Source: Nymphaea colorata
Lineage: Eukaryota; Streptophyta; Magnoliopsida; Nymphaeales; Nymphaeaceae
DNA length: 64,000 nt
NCBI RefSeq assembly: GCF_008831285.2
Contig: NC_045139.1
Coordinates: 33,019,706 to 33,083,705 of the forward strand
Reading direction: 5' to 3'
Positions 37,665 through 49,700 of the stretch are shown here, in pieces. The first letter of the stretch is position 1. The number at the start of each line of letters is the position of its first letter. The notes below the pieces were generated by a model. The model had not been told where the DNA came from, searched no databases, and was given only the letters and a program-made list of their open reading frames with translations. A program made the translations under genes and the position numbers.

Positions 37665-37949
37665 AAGCACAATGATGACTTAAGCAATCGGGTCGGCTCG
37701 ATCCGTCGGTCTAGTTCTATATACAAGTTGAAGCACGTTGATGTCTCATCATGTGACACGCTGATATCTCGCCATGTAGTACCGACACAAATCTGGACCC
37801 TAAGGACAAGAGGAAGGAGGAGGGCTTCGGCTCTCGCTTAGAAGCTGGGATTAGCCCTCTCACTTATCCGGAAAAAGTCGTGGGAACCAAAAATATCTAG
37901 AATAAAGGAAATGAGATATTAAAGTTAAGCACAATGATGACTTAAGCAA
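37665..37949. repeat. 239-bp insert flanked by a perfect 23-bp direct repeat
   Basis: The 23 bases at 37665-37687 are repeated exactly at 37927-37949 (both begin AAGCACAATGATGACTTAAG). The insert between them, 37688-37926, contains copy 3 of the GGCTTCGGCT-tagged repeat. This looks like a retroposon with its target-site duplication, or a local duplication with the repeat inside. Confidence 0.75.
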
Positions 37950-38926
37950 GCTTAATATTATTTAAATTAAATAAGTTTCTAGAGACTAGTACCGGTCATT
38001 TAAAATGTTATAATCCAGATGACGTGATCGGCAATTTAGTGTCAACTAATCGACGTATGTAAATCAGATCGTTGACGGTGATTTTGGTTTTATAATTTTC
38101 TGCGTGTTTATTTTGATATCGGTTGCCTAAGGGCCTGAAGCTTTGATATTTATGGGAAAGCTGATGATGTATTCATAGCGCTTCTACAAAGACTTTGATA
38201 TTAAAAGACAAAGGAAGCACTAGAAGGGAAAAGGAGGAAGGAATGAAATTTGTGACTGTTTAACAATGATAATGACTGGTCGAATGAGATATTTAAATGT
38301 TAGGTGCAAGGTATTGTCATAACCTAAAAAATGTATTAAGCACAAACATATTATATATATATATATATAGTCAGTACTGCATGTTGCTAGCTAGAAGACT
38401 AAAAATTAAACAACAATCTCTAAAACTACTAGTTATGATGTTATTATAAGTGAATGTTTATGGTTCATCTACCAAGTAGCAATCATTCATGATGTATTTA
38501 GTAATGGTTTATAATGTTTTTAGTTATAAAATTTTTAAGTTTTTAACCATCTGGCAACATCTGGTATTCTCTTGCACATACGGTGCGGTGTGGCACTACG
38601 TATGAGTTATAAATAAATTGGCAACGATCTTGTGATGACTTTGTTATTGGAATTAAGTTAGATAATTGACTGTTAATCCACGGCCATTGTCCGAGAAACT
38701 AAATTGTTGCAGATCTAGTTTTTGCCGTACTAATATGTATTAGATGTGATCAGCACATAATCAAACTGTGTTAGATGTCAAGATCTCTCTCTTTCTCTCT
38801 CTATCTCAAGAAAGAAGAAAACAAAAAAATAAAAGTGAAGAAAGATCTAATCTTAAACATCCACCATGTTGGATAGATGTAGATTAGATGGTTGGGATAA
38901 TTTTAAAAAACTAGATTCATCATTCA

Positions 38927-38957
<31 letters not shown>

Positions 38958-39170
38958 AACACAATCATCGAATGAACAGAAAGACTCAACAAAACTGAGG
39001 TCACAGGTATGATGCTATGAACCTCACTCTAGCTCCTTGGGAAGATAAACTGAAAAGAGAAAAGCATTGTTTAAGTCGAAACTTTTGTTGGAAAATTAAC
39101 TTGACAACTAAATTTTGTACTGAGAAATTTTACGAAAACTCCCCTAAAGATTGAACAATAAAAAAAACTG
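37945..39170. repeat. Segmental duplication, copy 2
   Basis: Homologous to 34380-37190, as described for copy 1, with many substitutions and small gaps and without the 1.5-kb insert. It includes TA runs at about 38349-38369 and 38927-38954. Confidence 0.8.
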
Positions 39171-39394
39171 AAGCTCACCATTGACCTTTCCCATCATCTA
39201 TCGATTAAGGTCGCATTTCTACAGATGTCTTCCCATTCCTTTCATTGATGAAAGAAAGAAGGAAAGCATCTCTACACGAAAAATAAGAACAGCATATGTT
39301 TCCTACCAAATCAACTGCAAAAATTTACCATTTCGATCTTCCAAAATTGACATTAAAATATACCCAATTTGGTGAATATTCATACAAGTTACCT

Positions 39395-39530
39395 CACTCA
39401 AGGGACATAACATACCTGGTCGGCTTGAGTGTTGTGGTGACAACATATACTCGGTTTAATTTTCATTGGCGGTATTTTTATGAACTACAAGCAAACGGTA
39501 GTATGCATGACACTCGAGTTGAATGACCAA
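39395..39530 (+). repeat. tRNA-derived SINE-like element, copy B
   Basis: Starts CTCAAGGGACATAAC, has a degenerate B-box word CGGTTTAATTTTC, and ends GCATGACACTCGAGTTGAAT. It matches copy A at 35368-35535 throughout with gaps. Confidence 0.55.
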
Positions 39531-39535
39531 TGTCA

Positions 39536-39735
39536 GGGCAGAGGCAAAGGGGGCCTGCTTGGGCCCTCGCCCCACCTTAAAAATTTTTTTAAAAAAAATT
39601 ACATGTAAATTTTAGAAAATTTTACTTGTTATATATACAAATTTTGAAAATAATATTTCAGTTCATGTCAAAATTTAGAGACTTTAATTCGGCCTCCCTC
39701 ATAAAAAATTTCTGGCTCTACCCATGCCCACGTCC
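39536..39735 (+). repeat. GC-headed dispersed repeat family, copy 2 (plus)
   Basis: Head GGGGGCCTGCTTGGGCCCTCG, then body with TACATGTAAATTTTAGAAAA, then tail AAATTTAGAGACTTTAATTC and CTGGCTCTACCC. It directly follows SINE-like copy B. Confidence 0.65.
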
Positions 39736-40470
39736 AACCCTAAAAGGTGGGAAAAGTTTTTTCGTTATTGTTAAATTGTTAGCTATCCATTTGAAAGTAT
39801 TTGTTATACATGTGAGTCGAGCCAAGACAACCAACCATTTCCTATATGCAAATGGGTTCTGGGTGAGCGAAGGAAGACCCGCTTCATGAAGGCTGAATTA
39901 TCCAACCAACTTTTTCTTTCTTTTTGGCACTGTTCTATCGAATTTCAAGTTGTGCTTTTAGAGCTTTCCTTTTCCTTTTACAGTACAGAGAGTTGACACC
40001 CCCACTGACCACCTACCAATCGGCTCCTTTATTACGCCAACCCCTTAGGAGCCAGTTTGATTTGTTGATCCAAGCTAAAGCTGTAAACTTGATCGTTTTC
40101 CTCCCAACTCCAATTCATCACTAGGAATTCAATTGGCACAGTAAACGGAACTAAATGAATAAATTCTCATTTATTGAGGATTTAAATCTCGCAGAAATGA
40201 ATTCGAACGGAGAAAAGAATAAATTTGAACCGTTGAATTGAATATAATACACAGCTGTCTATATAAATAAAAAGATGATCTATCCAAATAACGGATGCTC
40301 CTAGATTTGCTCGTGATATGGATCATCGAATCTAGAAATCACAAGTTTTTTGGTAGGCTGTCAGAATCGTCCGATCGGAAACCGAACCAGTGGTGTCTTG
40401 TTCTTGAACATTTATTTTTCTTTTTTTAGTTAATTTATATATCTATATATAATTCTTTTTTTCATTTTCT

Positions 40471-40473
<3 letters not shown>

Positions 40474-40520
<47 letters not shown>
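40474..40520. repeat. Compound (CT)n(TA)n microsatellite
   Basis: About nine CT units followed by about thirteen TA units. Confidence 0.85.
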
Positions 40521-40523
<3 letters not shown>

Positions 40524-40970
40524 CTTTGTGAAAGCCTTGAAGCAAACCTTTAAGCATCAATTTTACTGAAAAGTTGACTGAAACTGAAGGCTTGTCAGAC
40601 GTTTGGAGTAAACTTATTTTTGCATTAAATTCATATGTCCGAACGTCTAAAGAAAAAGATTTCTGTTACAAATGTTATTTGAACTCTCAAATACCTAAAA
40701 AAAAAAAACATTTGGAATTTGAGTTTTGATCTTTGCCTGCTTTCCATGCATTTCCTCGTTCTCTCTATGATCTTGTCAAAATTTCCAATTCCAGTAGTAT
40801 TTTGATGTTGTGAGTACATAATAAAGAAAAGATGCAAAATTAGAGTCTTTAATAGCGCCCAAAGAATCCTTGGATTCCAAACACTTCAAAAAAAAAATGT
40901 AAGGCAGGCATTGGGCCAGCTTGACCCAATGAAAGGTCGGTCTCAGCTCTGTTTGTAGTTGTCCCCACTT

Positions 40971-41016
40971 TTCGGGCCCAAACTGCTCAGGTCGGCTTGG
41001 TCTGGCTCAACTATAA

Positions 41017-41093
<77 letters not shown>

Positions 41094-41128
41094 GGCTGAG
41101 TCAGGTTGTTCGGGCCCGCCCAACAGCC
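40971..41128. repeat. Long (AT)n array between GC-rich imperfect inverted arms
   Basis: About 35 AT units (41019-41088) sit between a left arm CGGGCCCAAACTGCTCAGG (from 40973) and a right arm whose reverse complement reads CGGGCCCGAACAACCTGACT (41096-41117). The arms share the CGGGCCC end exactly and are diverged inward. Short tyrosine-isoleucine open frames here are artefacts. Confidence 0.7.
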
Positions 41129-41457
41129 AATTTTGCAGCGGAGCACAGCCCATTCAATTGGCCTATCAAAAACCCCGACTCGATGTCCAGCCTTAGGTAT
41201 AATGACTAGAGACCACTTATCTATAAATCTGATTTTATCAGCAAATCATTATTTTTTCAACTCTTATAAAATCATATCCACATAATTTTTTTGTCCTTAC
41301 CGTTTTTAAAAAAACTTAAAATCTACTTACATAGCCAAATTTGTTGGGGTTCAATAGACAACAGAGGAAATGAGAAAAAAAGAAGGTAGATGCAATAATT
41401 TTAACAATTAAAAGTATCTACACCAGGCACAGACGCAGCCTTGAATCCTAACAATAA

Positions 41458-41525
41458 GTGGAAGGGAGAGAAGGTTTCAGCTCGCACTTGAGAGGCGGCA
41501 TACTCTTCCCACTCACCTTATGATT
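41458..41525 (+). repeat. GGCTTCGGCT-tagged dispersed repeat, copy 4
   Basis: GAAGGTTTCAGCTCGCACTT followed by GAGGCGGCATACTCTTCCC and ACTCACC. A diverged member of the family. Confidence 0.45.
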
Positions 41526-42244
41526 ATTTTTTGGGATGGAACAAAACACAAGACATTTTAATCATTTAGCGGATATAGTTTTATCGTCCTTTCTTCTTTC
41601 AACCATCAATGTGGATAGTTTCATATAACTTGAGACTATTTCTTACAAATCTTGCATATATAAGGTTAAATTGTGACATCTTGCAACTCGAAGGCCTTAA
41701 TCGGTTCTCGTGTTTCGAAAGCAAAACCACATTCACCCTTATCAATGTTATCATTCTTTATTTGGTACCACATATGGATAAAAATAACATTATCTATTTG
41801 ATATCATATTGCTATCTTCTCTAAGTGGTAGATCCAAGACTTACCATTAAGCTTGTGGCCTTTACATTGCAATGATGCTCTTTTTGAATAATATTGCAGT
41901 TTTCTTTCCCCACAACAACATCTTCTGGTGTATGATGTATGAGCTTTGCTTCTTCTTTTGTCCTTTGCCACCATTCCAACTAAGCCTAAGGAACAGAATG
42001 GAGGAAAAAGCCAGATTGCCACTCAAGCTTGTCTTCTACCTTCAATGATTGTAGGACCCAAAAAGGCTTTGGGTTATAACTGTATATCAACTCACAGCCA
42101 ATGAGCATCATGGATAATAAAAAATCTCATGTACCATCTACCCAACTCACCTTTTTTTTTTTAATAGAAAGTTTCATTTTTGGACTTACCATTTGCTTAT
42201 ATTTTTGAAAAGTAGGTCCTCTTTTGTGATTTTCTTAATGAAGA

Positions 42245-42440
42245 CCAAAGGCGGAGACGGAAGCGGCCGACAGAGGCCTTGGCCCCCCACACCTCCCTTC
42301 AAATTTTTAAAAATTCAAAAATTTGTATGTAACTTTTAAAAATTTTAGTTCAACCCATATAAAACATTTGAAAAATTTTATTTTTGCCCCTGTTAAAATT
42401 TTGAAACTATAGTTCAGCCCCTGCAACAAAAAATTTTTCT
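42245..42440 (+). repeat. GC-headed dispersed repeat family, copy 3 (plus)
   Basis: Head GGCGGAGACGGAAGCGGCC and GAGGCCTTGGCCCCCC, then body TTTTAAAAATTTTAGTTCAA and CATATAAAAC, then tail AAATTTTGAAACTATAGTTC. Confidence 0.65.
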
Positions 42441-43685
42441 CAAGGACTTTGTTGCGAACTTTTGCTCATTAGGTCAAGTGAGTAGGGTAACATCTCATCG
42501 AGCGTGAGCCAAAGTACCGCACATTTCCCCCCCGCCCCCGTGGCCTAAGGCCGTCTCAGGGTCTATAGCAGAAACAATATACCTTCAGTTCAATATTGTT
42601 ACCTCACCGTATTAACTCGGAAACATGAATCAAACCGATGACTAGACTTTCAATGGCCCGCCAACCTGGCCAAAGAACTGTGCTCCTTCGGGCTTGCTCG
42701 TTAGTTAAAGATGTAAGAATATAATCTGGTGAGAGAAGTAAATAAGGTTTCCCCTTTTTAGGTTAGGAAAAGTTTACTTCAAGCTATTATTTGACTTTTT
42801 TTCTATAAAAAAACATGTTTTACACTAGGAAAATTGTAAGAGTAGTGTCTTGTTTAGAATTTTAAGTAAAAGACAAAGCCCAAAAATAGAAATTTGAAGA
42901 GCCACTTGTTGAAAATTTTTCTTTGAAAATTTCCTTTGTGTTTGAAGCCCTAGATCTTGGAAAAGGTAATACCATGTAAATGGTCCACTCATGATTATGC
43001 TTTTTTATTTTCAAGCATGTACTTTAGGTGAACTATAAATTTAGTTGCTTTGGTCAGCCATGATAGAATAATTTGGACTTTCTTGTTCAGTCTGCATTAA
43101 ATGGTAGTTTTACCCCATTCATGTGGTAAATTGTTTTGACATATATAGAAAGCTTTTTAGCTATTGTTTATGATTTCAAATATTACACACACACACACAT
43201 ACTATGACAATTTACAGAAAATGGTATAGGGTTTAAGAAAATAACTATAACAGACTTAAGTTTCAAAAGTTTTCATTTAACTGCTTATGTTATACCATGT
43301 GTGCTCTCGTTTCAAGTGGTTACATATAAAATATTCAAACATGAGTGCATGTATCTCTTACTATTTCAAATTTGTGTGCATTTTAGATAAATTATTTGCT
43401 TCCTATCTTTTTAGATATTTGGAAGGGACAACATCACCTGCTCATAAGTGGTCCAGAGACCTTTATTACCCAATAGAAAAACATGCCCAATTTCCATATT
43501 TAATGAGAGTATTGACACTGTTGTTGTCTGTTCAATTTGGTGTTACTCAAAAGTGATGAACTTCCATTATGTTTGATAACTTCCGATCTTAAATGTAAGA
43601 TTGATTTAAAATCCATAATTTGTGAAGCCTACTGCCTAAACAAACAGCGGATTCGATAATGCGGATTTCAGATCCGAGTTAAGTA

Positions 43686-44055
43686 TTAAACTTTGCCATC
43701 AGCTGTTAAATTTTTCTTTGTCCATTTACCATTCTTCGAGTGAGTGAGAGGGCTATGCCATTGCACAGGCAAGAGCGGAAAGCTCTCATCCTTCCCTTTG
43801 CATTCAGGGTCTAGGGCTGCGTCAGTACCAGATGGTGAGATCCCCACATGCTTCAACTTGCATGTAAGTCTCACACTTTTTACAAGGTCTAGAGCTGCGT
43901 CGGTACCAAATGGTGAGATCCCCACAGGCTTCAACTTGTATGTAAGTTTCACACTTCTTACAATACTGGAACATAATCCACTGCAGGTTCAAACTAAGAT
44001 GTGTCTCCAACGCCTCAAGTCTGCCCATTCGAGCTATGCCCTTCGGGGCGTCCAT
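43686..44055 (-). pseudogene. Unrecognised open-frame remnant with a tandem 26-codon repeat
   Basis: A 78-bp unit is tandemly duplicated (43808-43885 and 43886-43963), an exact multiple of three, so frames run through it on both strands. One minus frame (43822-44055) reads CKKCETYIQVEACGDLTIWY and again CKKCETYMQVEACGDLTIWY, a repeated CxxC with an aromatic end. Another (43686-43952) reads KLKPVGISPFGTDAALDL twice in variant form. I do not recognise either as a known domain. Either may be a decayed gene fragment or a chance product of the duplication. There are no convincing splice sites or partner exons nearby. Confidence 0.3.
43808..43963. repeat. Tandem duplication, 78-bp unit
   Basis: Two head-to-tail copies, 43808-43885 and 43886-43963, beginning GGTCTAG and sharing GGTGAGATCCCCACA, with several substitutions between copies. 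Confidence 0.85.
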
Positions 44056-44069
44056 TTACCATAATCAAT

Positions 44070-45121
44070 TTTGTGTTTGATAAGCAAAATTTTTCTAGCC
44101 TTTTTGGTCTTTTCAGGGATCTGAATACTCCATTTTGGTTGGGGCCTGAATATAAAATCTACTTAGAGGTGTCTCGTCGGCTTGCCGACATCTGTAAGCT
44201 GTCCTTATCATAATACATTCAAAACTTCTTAGAGAGATAAGACTTATTTCATATGCATGAACTCTTGACAGGACAGAGCACATGCACTAAAAGGGAAAGC
44301 AAGGCTGGTAGTTTTGACTGTATCCAATAACCAGAACACTCCTTTCTGCTCACACCAACTGCTGTCTGTAGAAGCCATGGGCCACAAGAAGTATAAAGCA
44401 TTATAGCCGTTCATGCGTACCTAGCTTCTCAACATAATCTTATTTTCAAATTTCAAAACCTTGACTTCTTATCACCTACCACATTGAGTTTATATACATA
44501 TATATATATATGGAAAATGACCAAACAATCACAAACCACAGAGATTTTTGAAAAACAGATATTAAGAGCGCCCACTGCAAGAAAAGAACGGAGTACAAGG
44601 GAAACAACGAATTGGACTGCACAAGGCAAGATAATTAGCATGACTGCTTTGAAACGAATTTGGTTGTTTATTTATGGGGATGATTCTTTTATTAAATTGG
44701 TCGAATCCTGCCAATTATTTTTCTTTAGGATGACTGACACGGAAGGGATGAGTGGGCAAGCGAATGGAATCGAGCGAGGGGCACGAGAAACGCCTGGTTT
44801 TTCATCCGCCTCCCTCTTGTTTTCTAAACTTGAAAATCGATCGATGTAGTAAAAAAAAGGGAAGGGGGCGGTAGAGAACGCATTTATTACACAATTTCGT
44901 ATCTCTATATTGACCTTGTTAGCCCCACCAGTACCACCATCCACACCACCACCTCCACCATCTTCTCCTCCATCCTTCTCTTGGCGTTACCGACATCGTC
45001 ACGTTCTATCTTCTAAGAGAGATGTGATCCAATAAATAAATGATGGCAAATTTGGTAACTCCCGGTTCCTGATTGTGGGGGGAGAGAGAGAGGGAGGGGG
45101 AGAGAGAGAGGGGAGAGAGAG
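44070..45121 (+). promoter_or_regulatory. Promoter and 5' leader region of the synaptotagmin gene
   Basis: A pyrimidine-rich run with repeated CCACCA and CTTCTCCTCC words lies at about 44930-44990. A GA-rich purine tract (about 45078-45121) runs right up to the ATG. These fit a plant 5' UTR with GAGA-type sequence. Farther upstream the sequence is ordinary intergenic DNA with a short TA run near 44496-44512. The start of transcription was not fixed. Confidence 0.45.
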
Positions 45122-46743
45122 ATGGGTTTCTTGAGTTCTTTGCTGGGTTTCGTGGGATTTGGGGTGGGGATTTCTGTAGGACTGGTAATTGGGTACTACC
45201 TGTTCATCTACTTCCAGCCCAATGACGTCAAGGTATGACTCTGTCTTGGGAGTTTGTTTTTTTTCTCTCTGCAACTCCTTTGATTTGGGTTTCTCTTTGA
45301 TCCGTTTTATTTCGTGTTTTGGGGGAGATGGGTGTTTGTGCATGCGTGGCTTGTGGGTGTGCCTGTGAAAGAAAATCTTTGATTCATGCGGTCGTGGTTT
45401 TGGTGGTTTAACTTTTCATGGGAGTGAATGTAGTCGAGTTCTTGGGCGTTAGTTTCTAATGTGGTTGATCTGGGAGTCTGTTCCAGGGGGGTCCCCTCCT
45501 CCTCTTTAGTTTGTTGGGGAATTGTGGTCTGCATTCCTCATGTGGTTCAAAGAAGAATGCATCCAGAAGCCATGGTTGTGTAACTTGAGCTCGACGATGC
45601 ATTTCATGGTATGAGGATGTTGATTTGCAAAGTAACAGTAATTAATGGTGATACTGTTAATAATTGTAATAACAAAACCAGCGTTGTTCTTGTTGTTGTT
45701 TTAGTGATTACTACTATGACTCTTGGATCCTCCATGTATACAATTTCCTCGAACTCGTTTTGCTTGTTTTCTATGGTGTTGACATATCACTCGCATTTTA
45801 TTTGGATAATAAAAAAATTAGTGGTTAATTCGGTGCTGTTAAAGAAGGGGCGGAAAGTATAAGCATAAATGAGTCAGAATTTTCTATTTTTTCTTGATAT
45901 CGTGTCACTTTTTACCTTTATTAAATATTTTTACGGCTTCGTTACGGCTTAGTGCCTGGGCACTTTGTGCACTTCTTCTGATTCTGTTTCTTCGTCCTTC
46001 GTAGAATAGATACAACACACAAGGAAAACCTCACCTGAAAAGATTTTCTTGAATGAGAATTTTGGCAATTTGATGGGGTTTGGTGCTATGTCACTTTCCC
46101 TCCTTTCTAGTAAGAAATGAGCTGCAGATACTGTTAGATGTACTGAAGGATCGAGCCGCACAAATCACTGTGCATTTGGCAGATGCCTACCTTATTCTAT
46201 GGATATCTTGCCCTTCCATCTGATTCAAGGCGTGGACTGTATCAAAAGTCAAAACCCACACTAACCTGCACTCTGCGATCTACTCGTCAGCTCCCTTCGT
46301 ACAACCATAAGCCAATGGTTATGTAGACAACTTCTGTCTGAATATGCTAATGTCGAAGGTGTAGGAAAACTAAAAGAGGACATCTTAACTCTTTAGTGTC
46401 TAAAAAATCCAGTTTAACCTCACTGGTTTTCATAATTTTTTGCGCATTGCAGGACAGTATATGGGACTGGGTATTTCTTCTGATTTTCTGTGACTGATGA
46501 ACAATTTGTTTATAATTTTAATCACATTTTTGGGAAAAAAACATCATATCTAAATGTGGGAAAGTCCAATTGGACAAACCAGTTGGTGACCTATGTGCTT
46601 AGTTTAATCACCACAGCTTGTCATTTTTACAGAGGTTACACAAACAAAGGCCTGAAAATCACCAACATTCGCCCTTCAAAATTCCTGTTCTTAGGTCAGG
46701 AAAAACATGTTCTAGGATCAACGTGGAGTTTTTTTTGGCATTA

Positions 46744-46774
<31 letters not shown>

Positions 46775-49700
46775 GTAAAGCTTGCCTAGGATGCATAGTT
46801 GTAGATACCATGTCTGCTATCTGCTTTAACTGCTTTTCTTATATCCTTTTTCTTTAGCATCCGGTCATTATGACGATGTGGCAAGTGTTCTGCTGCTGAT
46901 GAATTCATTTGAACATAGAGGGATATGTGGCAATTGGCTTTGTTTGCCTTGAACCTTAAAGTCTTGATTAGTAGATTTTGAAGTATTTTGGAACACTTTT
47001 TCCTTCTATGGCTGCTTTACCACATTATGAAAGTCTTGGTTCAGATGTTATTCCATTTTGTTGTTTGATTTTGTTTTCCTTAATACGCCTTTCTTCTTTA
47101 CAAGAACTATCCTATTTGATCTTTCAAGGGATCTAATGTTCCAAGCTTGCAAATACATACCTGTCTAGTTGATGGTTGAAGTTTTACAAGGTCATCACCG
47201 TAACGAACATAAAACGGGAATCATTTTAATATTAATCATGAAATGGCTTTGGATCCTTACACACTTCCATCATGAAAAAGTATCACTCAACTTTTGTCTG
47301 TGCTTGCAGAGACGTCATCTTTGGTTTACTGTTTGCAGACTAGAACTAGAAGAGTGACATTTTTTCCTGGTTTTATCTTGTTTTCTGATGGATTTTTACC
47401 TGATATGCTGATTTTCATTCCTTTTCATCAACTAACCAGGATCCTACAGTTCGACCTCTTGTTGAGCATGACTCAAAATCTTTGCAGCACATGCTTCCTG
47501 AGATACCCTTGTGGGTGAAAAATCCTGACTATGAGAGAGTATGTATCTAAAACTCTTAAGACCAGAACATATTCCTAAGTGGCATCTTGTTTTAGAGCTG
47601 AATAGTATGCTTACTGATCATTTTCTCTATACTGGTTCCTGTAGGTTGATTGGTTAAACAAGTTTCTTAGCAATATGTGGCCATATTTGGATAAGGTATT
47701 GCTACTTTAGCCATTTTCCTCAACAAATATAATATCTTGAACAGTTTTCTTCAATTTAGCTACAATATTGTGCTCATAACCAAGTGAAATTTCTCCCACT
47801 ATCGTGGCTAGTGTTTCTCTAAGATAAGAAATTTGATTGATTTCACTGTTGGGATAGCTAATCCATTCTTGAGTTTCAGTCCACTTCTGTGTTACCTATA
47901 AAAAGTTTTAGTATTTTCTTGGGGTATAGGCTGTATGTAAGATGGCAAAAGAGATAGCAAAGCCAATCATTGCAGAGCAGATTCCAAAGTTCAAGATTGA
48001 TTCGGTTGAGTTTGAAACTCTTACACTGGGCACCCTTCCTCCAACTTTTCAAGGTAACTTAGTTGTTTCACAGTTCTCATTTTGCCTGACATTTTGCTAT
48101 GTGATCTAATGAATTCAAGTTTGGAAGATGAGCTCTGAGCTTGAACCCCTTCACTTTGGCAGCTTAAAAATACCATTTCAAATTTGTATCACTCAATAAG
48201 CATTTGTATCTATGTGATTCAATTTGATCAGTGGCATATAATGTGTTAGGACTTGTATTTCTTTCTCAACACAAAGGTTGATTTGCAATTTCTGCTACAT
48301 TGTGTTAGAAGTGTGACACAGCAATGTGTTATATATATATATATATATATATAGACACGAGTCTGTGAGTAAATGAATATTCCCTAACTTTTCAAGCATC
48401 TATAGTTGCTGACCCTTAAATTTGAAGTATTTGCAAATGTCTACTGTTAGATAACTATGCCATAAGGAATTACCTTACAAAAATTATTATTACGAATAGC
48501 AGTATATTATGAGTCTATGATTCATTAATATAAATTAGCTTTCAACCCTCCAAATGGGTCTTTTCAGTGAATATTGCTTCACCATTCATTTTTTATGGTC
48601 TTGAGAGTTGAGAGGCATACCCATTTTCTTCTCTTTGTTTGCAGCTATTCATCCAAAGAGTCATGATATATTTTGTAGGTTGATTTTGTACCTTTTGCCC
48701 ATTATGGGGCTAGCTATTTCTTAGTGGATGCCACTGCATGCTCCAGGCAACATCTGTGTGTGTGTATATGTTGAGAGAGAGAGAGAGAGATTTCAGTTCA
48801 AACATCAGAAAGTCAATGGAGCTACTTGCATCTGTTCACCAATTAACAGTTTCTATGCTTCACTCACCTTGAATAGTTGAATGTTAGGTTTCATGTCCAC
48901 TTTGATGGAACAGTTATCAAAGGCTGATATTGAACAAAATTTTACACTAGAGCCCAGGGCTATAGATTTGTTTTTTCCGCATGGTTTGACCAGCTCCTGA
49001 GACTGCTTCCAGAATTAAAGTCTTAACATTTCCAAACTTGTGGGCAGGACATGGAAAACCCGTTCTCGGATAAAAAAAATATTTTTGAGAATACATACAA
49101 AGAATACTTTATATGGAGAATTTGGTTCTGTTGTTCAGAAATTAAATTTCTCTTATACCAGACTTCTTTCTGATGAAATGGTTGCGATACATGTATCTTT
49201 TAAAAATCAACACCAAACACAGAACAATTGGTTTAACTTAAAAAACCAACTCAAATGACTGATTCTCTTAAAAAAAAAAGAAAAGAAAAGGATTTTGGGA
49301 TTGTGGGAATTGAAAGGTAGATATTTAGATGGTTCAACAAGTTAGGTTTACTAGCTTATTTTATTTCATTGAATTTGAGATCCTTTTATCACTTCTGGAT
49401 TCTGGTTTGCTTTCTTATAAATGTTTCAATTTTGCAATATAAATCAATAGTAAGGTACAATACGCACACGTCTGAGCTACTTTAGTAGTATAATTGTTTG
49501 ATTATGTGACTTTTCTCACTTTGGCAAAACCTGCTAAATAAAAATTGTAAAACAAGTATGAATTATGACATGTTATAGGTTGAGTATTTTTCAGATTCTA
49601 AACTACATATGCTGTCTTGCATATTGAAAATTGATTTTATCATACAAGGGAAATGCATGGAAAGCACATGGACATGGACATAAACATGTTTTCTGATGAT

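Larger units (their letters stand above)
41210..43680. other. Gene-free repeat-bearing stretch
   Basis: Contains a GGCTTCGGCT-type repeat copy (41458-41525), a GC-headed repeat copy (42245-42440), a C-run near 42524-42540 and a short CA run near 43183-43198. No protein-like frame was recognised. Confidence 0.4.

Noticed and set aside
40943-41209. Tyrosine-isoleucine repeat frames on both strands
   Set aside because: Artefact of the (AT)n microsatellite, which is open in all frames except those with TAA or TAG.
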